Part shown: positions 7,465 through 16,054 of the stretch, piece by piece
Layout: each line of letters begins with the position of its first letter
How positions within the stretch are numbered: the stretch's first letter is position 1
Translations under genes and position numbers: made by a program
The notes under the pieces: model-generated
What the model saw: the letters and a program-made list of their open reading frames with translations, nothing else
The model's database searches: none
What the model was told of the DNA's origin: nothing
From: an uncultured Porphyromonadaceae bacterium
GTDB taxonomy: Bacteria; Bacteroidota; Bacteroidia; Bacteroidales; Muribaculaceae
Assembly (NCBI GenBank): GCA_900541555.1
Contig: UQKE01000035.1
Location: 1 to 23,518, forward strand
DNA length: 23,518 nt
Direction of reading: 5' to 3'

Positions 7465-10400
7465 CTAACGTTTCACGATTTTCTTAGTTACAACTTTGTT
7501 GTCTCTGCATACCGTGACCAAATACCACCCGGGCGTATAAGCCGACATGTCGATTTCATGAGCATTGCCCGCTGCTTCACAAACTCGCCGGCCGGACAAG
7601 TCAGTCACGAATATTCGTGCATTTTCAGGAGCTTCGACAGTCATCTTGTCCGTGACAATTGTCGGATAAACCCGAACTTCATCGTCGGCAAGCGAACCAA
7701 CGCCGTCTTGCACCTCTTCTTCTATTTTTATATCATCAACGAAGAATTGATACATTTTGGGATCGCTGCAAGCATGGAATCCGATATAATATTTGCCCTC
7801 CGCGCCAATCTCAAAATCCAACACGATTTCTTCCGGCTCCGTATTATCCAATGAACGGGCTTCCATCAGCACGATATTTTGAGCCTCGACTGTGGCGGCC
7901 GTTCCCATCATGATTTCCAACTTCTCCGGCCATTTCTCATTTTCCACCCATGTTTTGAATGAAAGCTTGCATTTGCCAACAGCAAATTTTACAGCCGGCA
8001 ATATCAGCCAATCATCGCCGGGCGCATCGTTTTTGTATTTATAGCGCACACATTGTTCGTCGGCGACATACGTCCACGTATTGTCATCTTTGTTGGCATC
8101 AATGATGGTGTATTGCTCCAATGTCGACTCATCGTCGAACGTTTCTTGGAAAGGAGGACGATAGCATCCCACAAATGCTTCTGCAGAAACCATATCGCTA
8201 ACTCCGATTTCATTGACAGCTTGGACACTGTAAACATTTGTCCCCAACACGGGCTCCATGTCTACCCAACTGCACACTTGCCCGCGCACGGGAGATTCAA
8301 AAGAATAAGCCGGATTTTCCAAATCATCGCCTCTATACACATCAATTCGTGTCAATGTTGCCAATTCATTGCCGCCGAAATCGACCGATGGCGCTGTGAA
8401 ACGGATTGTCGCTTGCAATTCGTCGTTTGGATCCGGTATCACTTCCAAATCGGACACAGCCGCCGGAATGCCCGACAACCCTATTTCTTCCACCATTATG
8501 TCGTCAAGTTCAAGCGTCATTTTGTTTGCATCGCTACATGCTTGGAACCCGATCGTGTAATTTCCATCCTCATTCACGGCGAAACGAACTTCGCGCGTCT
8601 CATAGTTATAGGATGTCACATCTTCCGCTTCTTTCAGCACAATTGTTTGCGACGCGACGTTCGGCTCTTTTCCCATAGTCACCTTGATGCGTTCCGCATT
8701 GTATGAAGAACTTGCACATACCTTATACGACAGTTTGTACATGATGCCCGCTTTGAGTTTCAGCTTCGGAGTCATCAGCCAATCGTCGGCGGGCAATTTC
8801 ATGTTATAGGAATACGCCATGTGGTTGGACGAATAACTTTCCTCCCACTTCCACGTTTTTCCATCTTTGTTGTTGTCGATTATCGTAAACAAATCGACTG
8901 ATTCCGGAGTTTCAAAATCTTGGAAATACGGGATGTCGCATGCATCGCCGAAAACAACTTTGGCAGATGTCGCCGTACCGCCTTCCTTGCCATCATAGCA
9001 AGCCGTCACTTGATAAGAATAAGCCGCCAAGACATTCGGCAATTTCTCGGTATAGGTCGTGCCGGCAAAAGAATCATCCACAAGCGTTGCATCCGGATAA
9101 CGCATTATCTTGTAACCAATGCCTTCCTCATCCACATAACCGCCATTGATGCCCTTTTGTGGCGCCTTCCACGTCAATGTGGCCGTTCCGTCGTCGCTCA
9201 CGGACAATGACAAATCGGTCACTGCTGCCGGAATATCCGTCCCTGCAAATACTGAACAATAGGCAGCATCGCCTTCTCCTTCCGCATTGCTGAGCACGAC
9301 CGACACTTCATGCGAGCCCTCGGCAAACGCGTAAACATAAGAACACTGCTCGCCGGGATTTTTCGTATCGGTTTTTATTTCTACGCCATCGACAAGCACG
9401 CTGACATTTACTTCTCCTGTCAATGGCAAATCGCCGAACGTCACGGTTGGAATCGTAAACGAAATTGTACCGTCAAGCCCTGCGCCGACAAAGTCGACTT
9501 TCAAGTCGGCTACAGCTGCCGGAGCTCCTTCTGCCACCGGCGGCATGATGCAATACAATCCTACCATTTGCTCCCTGTCGGGCATATCGCCAATCAATTC
9601 GGCCGTTCCGGTGGCCGGATCTACTTCAAACAGTTTGGTTTCTTGCGACTCCAAGCAAGCAGCCCAAACAATTTTTCCGCTTCTATAATCATAGGCCGCC
9701 GATTGCAAATAAGAAGGTTTTTGTCCTGTCGAACCGACCAACGACGGTGTGCCAGTCTGCTTGTCAATCGTATATAAATTTCCGTCTTCGGCTATCCCGT
9801 AAATTTGCCCTGATTTGTTACAAGCAAGCGCAACCATCGTATTGTCGGGATCTGCCCAATCTGCCAACTTGGTAAAATCTCCATATTCGTCCATCGTTGC
9901 CCAATAAAACCCCGAAGCATCCTCATTGTGCATCAGAGCATAGGCAATCTCGCCTTTGACATCATAAGTCATCGACAAAGGCAAACCGGAATAATCTTCA
10001 TAATCCATAATGCCCATCATCCCATTTTCCGATTCCCACGTTTCAGGATCGAGCTTATAGACTCGCACGCCATAAAATTCGCCGAACAACGAACGTGTCA
10101 CAAAACTATAATAACTGCCATAAGCATATACCCCTGCACTTGCCGACAAATAATCTTCATCCTCAAAAACAGAAGACACGGTGAAATTCGGGACCGCCTC
10201 AAACGAATAAATGCCGTAAGGCACTACATCCCATTCTCCCAATGAATTCCATGAATCGGCAAATATGACATTGCCATAAAAAACCGTGCCTGATGAAGAT
10301 GCCATGACAGGAAGGCTTTTTTCTGCCGATTGCCACGCTTCGGACGAACGAGTCATTGCAGATACAGACGCACCTTTTCCGTGAAGACCGATTGGCAAAG

Positions 10401-10485
10401 GATCACTTTTTGTGTTGGCGTATGCGCCGGACGGCGCAGCCAATAGACCGAAAAGCATAATGCTTCCAAGAATACTGTTTTTCAT
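7465..10485 (-). CDS. Secreted multidomain protein, T9SS C-terminal sorting domain
   Basis: This is a 1006-aa protein with a signal peptide (about 1-24, ending near GAYANT). Residues 40-320 are beta-rich, propeller-like repeats (for example YGIAEDGNLYTIDKQTG). Then come FN3-like domains (about 320-415 and 416-510), a choice-of-anchor J/cleaved-adhesin-like domain (about 515-665, with DWLMTP and LDDIMVEE), another FN3 (about 672-765), a second J-type domain (about 770-925, with DWLILP and VDDIKIEE) and a Por-type sorting domain (about 935-1006, VRVYPTIVTDKM ... GWYLVTV ... KKIVKR). The last module directs export by the type IX secretion system to the cell surface or outside. Function is probably adhesive or glycan/protein-binding; no catalytic residues were recognised. 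The gene stands alone with its own terminator. Confidence 0.88.
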   Translation of the reverse strand: MKNSILGSIMLFGLLAAPSGAYANTKSDPLPIGLHGKGASVSAMTRSSEAWQSAEKSLPVMASSSGTVFYGNVIFADSWNSLGEWDVVPYGIYSFEAVPNFTVSSVFEDEDYLSASAGVYAYGSYYSFVTRSLFGEFYGVRVYKLDPETWESENGMMGIMDYEDYSGLPLSMTYDVKGEIAYALMHNEDASGFYWATMDEYGDFTKLADWADPDNTMVALACNKSGQIYGIAEDGNLYTIDKQTGTPSLVGSTGQKPSYLQSAAYDYRSGKIVWAACLESQETKLFEVDPATGTAELIGDMPDREQMVGLYCIMPPVAEGAPAAVADLKVDFVGAGLDGTISFTIPTVTFGDLPLTGEVNVSVLVDGVEIKTDTKNPGEQCSYVYAFAEGSHEVSVVLSNAEGEGDAAYCSVFAGTDIPAAVTDLSLSVSDDGTATLTWKAPQKGINGGYVDEEGIGYKIMRYPDATLVDDSFAGTTYTEKLPNVLAAYSYQVTACYDGKEGGTATSAKVVFGDACDIPYFQDFETPESVDLFTIIDNNKDGKTWKWEESYSSNHMAYSYNMKLPADDWLMTPKLKLKAGIMYKLSYKVCASSSYNAERIKVTMGKEPNVASQTIVLKEAEDVTSYNYETREVRFAVNEDGNYTIGFQACSDANKMTLELDDIMVEEIGLSGIPAAVSDLEVIPDPNDELQATIRFTAPSVDFGGNELATLTRIDVYRGDDLENPAYSFESPVRGQVCSWVDMEPVLGTNVYSVQAVNEIGVSDMVSAEAFVGCYRPPFQETFDDESTLEQYTIIDANKDDNTWTYVADEQCVRYKYKNDAPGDDWLILPAVKFAVGKCKLSFKTWVENEKWPEKLEIMMGTAATVEAQNIVLMEARSLDNTEPEEIVLDFEIGAEGKYYIGFHACSDPKMYQFFVDDIKIEEEVQDGVGSLADDEVRVYPTIVTDKMTVEAPENARIFVTDLSGRRVCEAAGNAHEIDMSAYTPGWYLVTVCRDNKVVTKKIVKR

Positions 10486-10498
10486 ATTCTTTTAATTA

Positions 10499-10510
10499 TT
10501 AAACGTTTAA
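10499..10510. promoter_or_regulatory. 12-bp palindrome TTAAACGTTTAA upstream of T9SS gene
   Basis: This perfect palindrome lies 13 bp before the start codon of the minus-strand T9SS cargo gene, in its likely 5' leader. It could be an operator, or it could be chance in AT-rich DNA. Confidence 0.25.
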
Positions 10511-10640
10511 CATAGAATTAGAACTAAGAACCATAGCACCAATTCGTTATTTTGATGCTAAAATAGCAAATTTGCGGCAGGCAAACAAAAAAGATACAAT
10601 AAAAATACACTATTCTTGCAAAAATATTTTCAAATATGCA

Positions 10641-10684
10641 CAAACGACAAAACCGCCGCCCTTTGCATTCGGGAAGCGGTTTTT
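10641..10684 (-). terminator. Terminator of the gldE-PPTase-dipeptidase operon
   Basis: AAAACCGC (10649-10656) pairs with GCGGTTTT (10676-10683). Read on the minus strand, the stem is followed by a T-rich tract. It lies just past the dipeptidase stop at 10707. Confidence 0.65.
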
Positions 10685-10706
10685 GCCGTATGATTCCTTT
10701 GTCTTT

Positions 10707-12356
10707 CTATTCTCCGGCCGGCATAGGGCGCGTCCTCAACCGGTCGCCCTCGCTTTCAACTATGCGCCGATAATACGACTCCGAATATCCGGGCGACAAC
10801 GGGCTTTCCGGATAACCCTCTGCCGTGCGCTTGAATTTGCCATTTTCCTCCTGTTTAATCCTGCCATCCATGTATTTCACGAGCAAGTATTCGCCAAGTT
10901 TCTTATAGCGAGCAGTTGCCAATTCAGAAACACTGTCGCTGAATGCAGTCAACAAATCGGCGGCAGCTTCGGGATTTTGGCGACAAAGAGCGGTTGCTTC
11001 TTTTTCAAGTGCTTTCGTCGAGGTCTCATAGCTATCCTCTATTTCTTGCTGCACTTTCTGCACGTCGGGATATATTTGCGAAAAACGCACATACGTTTGA
11101 TTTGCCACCCAATTGTTCACCCAAAAAGCCGAAGTCCAAGAAAATGTGCACATGTCTCCATTTCCCACACGGAAACATTCCGGCACGCGTTTCACTCCGC
11201 AATAGATCGGATTGTAAACAGAAATTGCAGCATCGTCCACTCCAAACCACAAAATGCCACCCACGGCATCGGGCAACCAATCGCGCATCTGGGCTACAAA
11301 CGAAAATCCTGTTTGCTGTGTTGCGATCGGACGTTCATGGAAATATTCCGTCGAATCCACTTTCCACATCAACGGCGAATACCGATAGGGCGATTCCCAC
11401 GGGCCTGCTCCTTCGTCGGCGGTCATCGCCAACGGCGTGTTTTCATAGTGGTCGCGCATCATTGCTTGCATGTCGCGCACGCTTATTTTCCGTTCCGGCT
11501 TCACATACAGCGGAAGCGTCTCGCCTTCCATTTCCATCACAAATGGCAGATAGCGCGACATTCCCGACGCAAACCGGTTGAAATACGCCCAAACTCGTCC
11601 ATCGCAACCGCGATACGACAAATAGTCGCTCTCGGCATAAGCATTCGAAAAGCTAAATTCGCTGTCGTCGCCTTCAAAATAGCCCATTTCGCGTGCAAAC
11701 GACACGACATCTTCCGAGTACATGCAATTTTCCTTATCCGAGAAAGGAATCTGATGTATGCGCGATTGGTTGGCATGCCCGCTAATGCAATCGTCGGGAA
11801 TACGGATTGCTACCCACACCGCGCCTTTTTCTTTCATCCCTTTCGACACCATTTCCAACACCCAAATTTCGTTCGGATCGGCAATGGAAAACGACTCGCC
11901 GGTGCTGCGGTATCCGTATCGTTCCACAAGGCCGGTCATCACCTCGATTGCCTCGCGAGCCGTACGAGCGCGTTGCAAGGTGAGATAGATGAGCGATCCA
12001 TAATCCACGATGGCAGTCGTGTCGAGCAGTTCCGGACGACTGCTCCACGTCGATTCGGCAATCGCAAGCTGATGCTCGTTCATATTGCCCACCGTGGCAT
12101 AAGTGTGTTCGACTTGTTCGATTTGTCCAAGATATTTTTGCGTGTCCCATTCATAAACATCGACCATCGTCCCTGCCGGATAATCGGCAGCCGGCTGCAT
12201 ATACAATTCGCCGTACAGCACATACGAATCCGCGTTGTAAGTAATCATCGTGGAACCATCGGCCGTTGCTGCCTTGCCGGCAAGCAAGCTCGTGCAAGCA
12301 TCCGCATGAATTCCGGAAATGCAAATAGCGAACAATGCAAAAAAATATTTCTTCAT
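10707..12356 (-). CDS. C69-family dipeptidase (PepD-like Ntn hydrolase)
   Basis: The protein is 549 aa. A signal peptide of 20 residues (MKKYFFALFAICISGIHADA) is followed directly by C21, the expected N-terminal nucleophile, in CTSLLAGKAATADGS. Further family hallmarks are TVGNMNEHQLAIAEST, GYRSTGESFSIADPNEIW and the C-terminal WTSAFWVNNWVAN. C69 enzymes cleave dipeptides, and exported forms likely process peptides in the periplasm. Removal of the leader exposes the Cys amine that serves as the general base. Length fits the family. The ATG overlaps the stop of the phosphopantetheinyl transferase gene in ATGA, which suggests translational coupling. Confidence 0.9.
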   Translation of the reverse strand: MKKYFFALFAICISGIHADACTSLLAGKAATADGSTMITYNADSYVLYGELYMQPAADYPAGTMVDVYEWDTQKYLGQIEQVEHTYATVGNMNEHQLAIAESTWSSRPELLDTTAIVDYGSLIYLTLQRARTAREAIEVMTGLVERYGYRSTGESFSIADPNEIWVLEMVSKGMKEKGAVWVAIRIPDDCISGHANQSRIHQIPFSDKENCMYSEDVVSFAREMGYFEGDDSEFSFSNAYAESDYLSYRGCDGRVWAYFNRFASGMSRYLPFVMEMEGETLPLYVKPERKISVRDMQAMMRDHYENTPLAMTADEGAGPWESPYRYSPLMWKVDSTEYFHERPIATQQTGFSFVAQMRDWLPDAVGGILWFGVDDAAISVYNPIYCGVKRVPECFRVGNGDMCTFSWTSAFWVNNWVANQTYVRFSQIYPDVQKVQQEIEDSYETSTKALEKEATALCRQNPEAAADLLTAFSDSVSELATARYKKLGEYLLVKYMDGRIKQEENGKFKRTAEGYPESPLSPGYSESYYRRIVESEGDRLRTRPMPAGE

Positions 12357-12976
12357 TTGTCTTTTATGATTGAATTAATGTTATGATTTTCAGATATTGC
12401 AGTCGTGATGATATGCTCGCCTTCAAACAGCGAAACGACCCGATAAGGCTCTCCGCATACAGTTGCCGCATATTCCGAACATGCAGCCCGTTCTGCTATG
12501 CCCTCCGGAAAGAGACGAATGTCGGCGCGAAAGTCAATGCCGCCAAGCAATGCACATTTATACAATGCTTCTTTTGCCGTCCATGCCAGCGTATGCTTCC
12601 ATAGCGACATGCCCAAATGTCGAAGTTCTTCTGCGCTAAAAACCCTCTCGCCCACACGCAACGTTTGCGGTCGCAAAGTCTCCACATCGACGCCGACACG
12701 ATGCGACCGGCTGTAAGCCAACGCGACAGAATCGCGACAATGCGACAAGCTCACGGACACAGCCTCATCCCGAATCCCGCTGCATTCCAAAAACGGTGCA
12801 CCCGACGGCTCATGCCCTAATTTGCAGTTGCCGCCAAACAGCATTTCCACCAACGCAGTGCTTGCCCGCATTTCTGATTCACGCCGATTTGCCAACGATG
12901 GAAGCGCGACGGTCGCCAATTCCACTTCCGGAAACGGCGACAATCGTTTTACCTCGTTTTCAAACAGCTTGCTCAA
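12353..12976 (-). CDS. 4'-phosphopantetheinyl transferase superfamily protein
   Basis: The 207-aa protein has the Sfp/AcpT signature: SVSLSHC (about 74-80), VGVDVE (about 94-99, Mg-binding Asp/Glu) and WTAKEALYK (about 132-140, catalytic Glu and Lys). These enzymes move the phosphopantetheine arm of CoA onto a conserved Ser of an acyl or peptidyl carrier protein. No carrier-protein gene is in the window, so the substrate is unknown; fatty-acid ACP or an aryl-polyene-type carrier are options. The start is TTG overlapping the gldE stop as TTGA, and the stop overlaps the dipeptidase start. Bacteroidetes often have a PPTase next to gldE. Confidence 0.88.
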   Translation of the reverse strand: MSKLFENEVKRLSPFPEVELATVALPSLANRRESEMRASTALVEMLFGGNCKLGHEPSGAPFLECSGIRDEAVSVSLSHCRDSVALAYSRSHRVGVDVETLRPQTLRVGERVFSAEELRHLGMSLWKHTLAWTAKEALYKCALLGGIDFRADIRLFPEGIAERAACSEYAATVCGEPYRVVSLFEGEHIITTAISENHNINSIIKDK

Positions 12977-14331
12977 TCTTTATCTTCTATTTTCGCGTCT
13001 GCAAGAATCCGCACTTTCACTTTTTCGATTCGATGCTTGTCGATCGACATGACAAGGAAACGGCAACGCCCATATTCTATCACTTCCTTCTCTTTGGGGA
13101 AATCTTGTTTGATATTGAGCAACAAACCGGCCAAAGTTTCAGCGTCTTCGTTCATTTCCCCGAATTCCTGTTCTTCCAATCCGGTTATGCGATAGAAATC
13201 GTTAAGCAATGTTTTCCCTTCAAACACATAAGTGTCGTTTGCAAGGCGCGTATATAATTTCTCGTCTTCGTCATATTCGTCGCTGATTTCTCCGACTATT
13301 TCCTCCAACACGTCTTCCAGCGTGACAAGCCCTTCCGTGCCGCCATATTCGTCGACAACGATTGCCATGTGCATTTTTTTCTTTTGGAAATCTTCCAAAA
13401 TATCGTCAATCATGCGAGTTTCCGGCACAAAGAATGGCGCACGCAACAATGTTTGCCATTCGAACGTATCGTCCATACGCCCTACATACGGAAGCAAATC
13501 TTTGGCATAAATAATGCCTTTGATGTTATCCTGATTATCCACATATACCGGCAACCGCGAATATCCTGACTCCTTCACCGTCTCGACCAATTCGCTAAAC
13601 GGACTGTTCCAATCCACACAAGTCATGTCGACTCGCGAAGTCATGATGTCGGCTACTGTCTTTCCTCCGAATTTCAATATTTCTTCCAACATGCTCTTGT
13701 CTTTCTCTTCTGCAACGTTTGTCATTTCCAAAGCATGCGACAAGTCGTCGAGCGACAAGTCGTCGGTTTTCTTAGGCACAACCTTATTCACGAAATACGT
13801 GCTCTTCGCCACAATGCCCGACAGGGGAGCAAGGCAACGAGAAAGCACCGACAATCCTCCTACCGTCATCGATGCACAACGGGCCTTGTTGCTCTCCGCG
13901 TAAAGTTTAGGCAACAATTCTCCGAAAAGAAGAATAAAAAATACGATTACGACAGCTTGAAACACAAAACTGATTGCAACGCTTTCAAAAACAAAAATTT
14001 GCGACAAAGCGTAGCTTGACAACAAGACAACTGCCACGTTCATCAAAATGTTTGTAATCGAAATTGTTGCCAAAAGCCGTTCCGGCTTTTCCAAAAGGGA
14101 TTTTACTCGTGCGCGTCGATTAGGTTCTATGCGCTCCATGTCGGCAGACGACAAAGAAAAATACGCTGTTTCCGAACCGGAAACGAATGCCGACACCATC
14201 AATGCTATAATTGCCACTACAATTGCCACAAGCGCCGACAGCGCAGGGGGGGCAAACGTCATGAAATTTTCCGCGCTGTCAATAGCGCAACCGATCAAAT
14301 TTAAGCTACTCGGATAAGGGTCTGAATCCAA
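12973..14331 (-). CDS. gldE: GldE-like CNNM/CorC-type membrane protein
   Basis: This 452-aa protein has the hemolysin C/CorC layout. The N-terminal DUF21 (CNNM) membrane domain has about three to four helices (for example LVAIVVAIIALMVSAFVSGS, with the typical SGSETAYFSLS) within residues 25-190. A CBS pair follows at about 210-335 (VDMTCVDWNSPFSELV; MHMAIVVDEYGGTEGLVTLE), and a C-terminal CorC_HlyC domain at about 350-440. GldE is linked to gliding motility and T9SS in Bacteroidetes and is related to Mg/Co efflux proteins. I use the TTG at 14331, because MDSDPYP is typical of the family's start; an ATG at residue 23 is the alternative. The usual partner gldD is not next to it. Confidence 0.85.
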   Translation of the reverse strand: MDSDPYPSSLNLIGCAIDSAENFMTFAPPALSALVAIVVAIIALMVSAFVSGSETAYFSLSSADMERIEPNRRARVKSLLEKPERLLATISITNILMNVAVVLLSSYALSQIFVFESVAISFVFQAVVIVFFILLFGELLPKLYAESNKARCASMTVGGLSVLSRCLAPLSGIVAKSTYFVNKVVPKKTDDLSLDDLSHALEMTNVAEEKDKSMLEEILKFGGKTVADIMTSRVDMTCVDWNSPFSELVETVKESGYSRLPVYVDNQDNIKGIIYAKDLLPYVGRMDDTFEWQTLLRAPFFVPETRMIDDILEDFQKKKMHMAIVVDEYGGTEGLVTLEDVLEEIVGEISDEYDEDEKLYTRLANDTYVFEGKTLLNDFYRITGLEEQEFGEMNEDAETLAGLLLNIKQDFPKEKEVIEYGRCRFLVMSIDKHRIEKVKVRILADAKIEDKD

Positions 14332-14373
14332 AATAATTTTTATTAGTTAAACATCTGTTTCTTTTTCAAGGGA

Positions 14374-14381
14374 CAAAGATA
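14374..14381 (-). promoter_or_regulatory. -7 element of the gldE promoter
   Basis: On the minus strand the bases read TATCTTTG, a full match to the Bacteroidales TAnnTTTG -7 box, 43 bp before the TTG start. No good -33 TTTG at 19-21 bp was found. Confidence 0.5.
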
Positions 14382-14495
14382 GTGAAAGGTGAGTGCAGAA
14401 GAAAAAGAATTCATTCATTTTTCTTCTGCCGAACCGCATCCTATCTTATTCAAAGATACCGCAAGCCGAGCGAAGAACAATCAAACTTGCTTGAT

Positions 14496-14526
14496 TTTGT
14501 TTTGCGCTTAACTTTCGCTATATTTG
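14496..14526 (+). promoter_or_regulatory. Bacteroidales-type promoter of the RecD-like helicase gene
   Basis: -33 TTTG (14496-14499) and -7 TATATTTG (14519-14526) are separated by 19 bp, which is the expected spacing. The ATG at 14547 is 20 bp further on. This supports that ATG over longer upstream readings of the frame. Confidence 0.7.
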
Positions 14527-14546
14527 TGATTCATGCGATTTCTACA

Positions 14547-15965
14547 ATGAACGACAAATCTAGAATATTAGGCGTTGAATTTCTCAGCCGTCTTTCCTAC
14601 GAACCCAACGAGCAACAAACGGATGCCATTGCCGCGCTCTGCCATTTTGCAACAGACGAAAACGAACATTCCATTTTCCTTCTCAACGGATATGCAGGAA
14701 CGGGGAAAACTTCGCTCGTCAGCGCTTTCGTCAAGTCATTGCCGTCCATACGCCGCCAAGCTGTGCTGCTTGCCCCCACGGGACGTGCCGCCAAAGTTTT
14801 TGCAGCCTATTCAGGGCACAGTGCTTTCACCATCCACAGAAAAATCTATCAAAGCCAACGCTACGATCCGGAAAACACCCGATTCAGCCTTGCAAGAAAC
14901 AACCATAAAAACACATTTTTCATTGTCGACGAAGCGTCCATGATTTCCAACAATGCCGGAGAAAATGCAGTGTTCGGAACCGGTTGCCTTCTCGACGATC
15001 TTGTCACCTTCGTCGATTCCGGCGAAGGATGCCGGTTGATTCTCCTCGGAGATGCAGCACAATTGCCTCCCGTCGGATATTCCGAAAGTCCGGCATTATC
15101 GGCCGAAGTGCTGAGAAGCTACGGATTCGATGTCCGCCAATGCTGCCTCACCGACGTGGTGCGACAAAAAAAACAGTCCGGCATCCTCTACAACGCAACA
15201 GCCATTCGCGAAATCATCACTTCAAACCAACTCGCACCGCCGGTCATCCGCATCTCGTCATTTCCCGACATTGAAATCATCAGCGGAGAATCGCTTGCCG
15301 AAAGAATTGAAGATTGCTATAATGCCGACGGAATGGATGAAACGATTGTCGTCACTCGTTCAAACAAACGCGCTGTGATGTTCAACCAAGGCATACGCTC
15401 GCGCGTGCTCTACATGGAAGCCGAAATAGCGTCGGGCGACATGATTTTGATAGCCAAAAACAATTACTTTTGGTCGGAAGGCTACGACAATTTGGATTTC
15501 ATCGCCAATGGAGATGTGGCTGTCGTACGGCGCATCTCCAACGAAACGTCGCTCTACGGATTGCGTTTTGCCGATGCCGTCTTGGAACTGCCCGACTACG
15601 GCATGGAAATCGAAGCAAAAATCATTCTCGATGCCCTCTACTCTGAATCGCCGGCCCTCAACCGCGAACAAAGCGAAATGCTCTACCAAAATGTCATGGC
15701 CGATTTTGCCGACATCACGCGCAAAAGCGAAAAATTCAAACGGTTGAAGAAAAATCCGTATTTCAACGCGCTACAAGTGAAATTCGCCTATTCCGTCACC
15801 TGCCACAAGGCACAAGGAGGGCAATGGAAAAACGTGTTTATCGACATGGGGTATATTCCTGAAAATGCCTATGCCAACGTCGACTTCTATCGTTGGCTCT
15901 ACACTTCGTTCACACGAGCCACAAAAAAAATATTCCTCATCAACCCGCCCCTTGCTTCCGACTGA
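14547..15965 (+). CDS. RecD-like ATP-dependent DNA helicase (AAA_30/UvrD_C_2)
   Basis: The protein has 472 aa from the chosen ATG. Walker A is GYAGTGKTS (48-56), Walker B is FFIVDEASM, and LLGDAAQLPPVG is helicase motif III. VTCHKAQGGQWKNVFID and YTSFTRATKK are the C-terminal UvrD_C_2 motifs. This is the arrangement of RecD/exonuclease V alpha-like and RecD2-type superfamily 1B helicases, which unwind DNA 5' to 3'. It is shorter than RecD2 and lacks the long N-terminal HhH part. No recB or recC is nearby, so it probably acts alone. The frame is open upstream to 14382, but the promoter at 14496-14526 rules out that longer start. Confidence 0.9.
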   Translation: MNDKSRILGVEFLSRLSYEPNEQQTDAIAALCHFATDENEHSIFLLNGYAGTGKTSLVSAFVKSLPSIRRQAVLLAPTGRAAKVFAAYSGHSAFTIHRKIYQSQRYDPENTRFSLARNNHKNTFFIVDEASMISNNAGENAVFGTGCLLDDLVTFVDSGEGCRLILLGDAAQLPPVGYSESPALSAEVLRSYGFDVRQCCLTDVVRQKKQSGILYNATAIREIITSNQLAPPVIRISSFPDIEIISGESLAERIEDCYNADGMDETIVVTRSNKRAVMFNQGIRSRVLYMEAEIASGDMILIAKNNYFWSEGYDNLDFIANGDVAVVRRISNETSLYGLRFADAVLELPDYGMEIEAKIILDALYSESPALNREQSEMLYQNVMADFADITRKSEKFKRLKKNPYFNALQVKFAYSVTCHKAQGGQWKNVFIDMGYIPENAYANVDFYRWLYTSFTRATKKIFLINPPLASD

Positions 15966-16024
15966 AATCATACGCCTTTCGAATAAGGATATGCCTCATC
16001 GAAACATATTTCGACAAAATACGT

Positions 16025-16032
16025 TATATTTG
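16025..16032 (+). promoter_or_regulatory. -7 element upstream of nnr
   Basis: TATATTTG matches the Bacteroidales -7 box and lies 22 bp before the ATG at 16055. The -33 region is poor. Confidence 0.5.
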
Positions 16033-16054
16033 CATAAACCAATTCATTCTAAGA

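Noticed and set aside
8053..8706. A 217-codon plus-strand frame, and similar ones at 9310-9777 and 9928-10245
   Set aside because: They are antisense to the T9SS cargo gene, which has clear domains, a signal peptide and a sorting domain.
10572..12386. A 604-codon plus-strand open frame
   Set aside because: It lies antisense over the C69 dipeptidase gene, has a composition rich in His, Arg, Cys and Phe, and shows no domain. It is a shadow of the real gene.
14382..14546. Longer N-terminus for the RecD-like helicase
   Set aside because: A full -33/-7 promoter with 19-bp spacing lies inside this stretch, and the residues are low in family likeness.
15893..16054. Longer N-terminus for Nnr
   Set aside because: It overlaps the end of the helicase gene and does not resemble the YjeF N-terminal domain; the normal start KIFTASDIREID follows the ATG at 16055.
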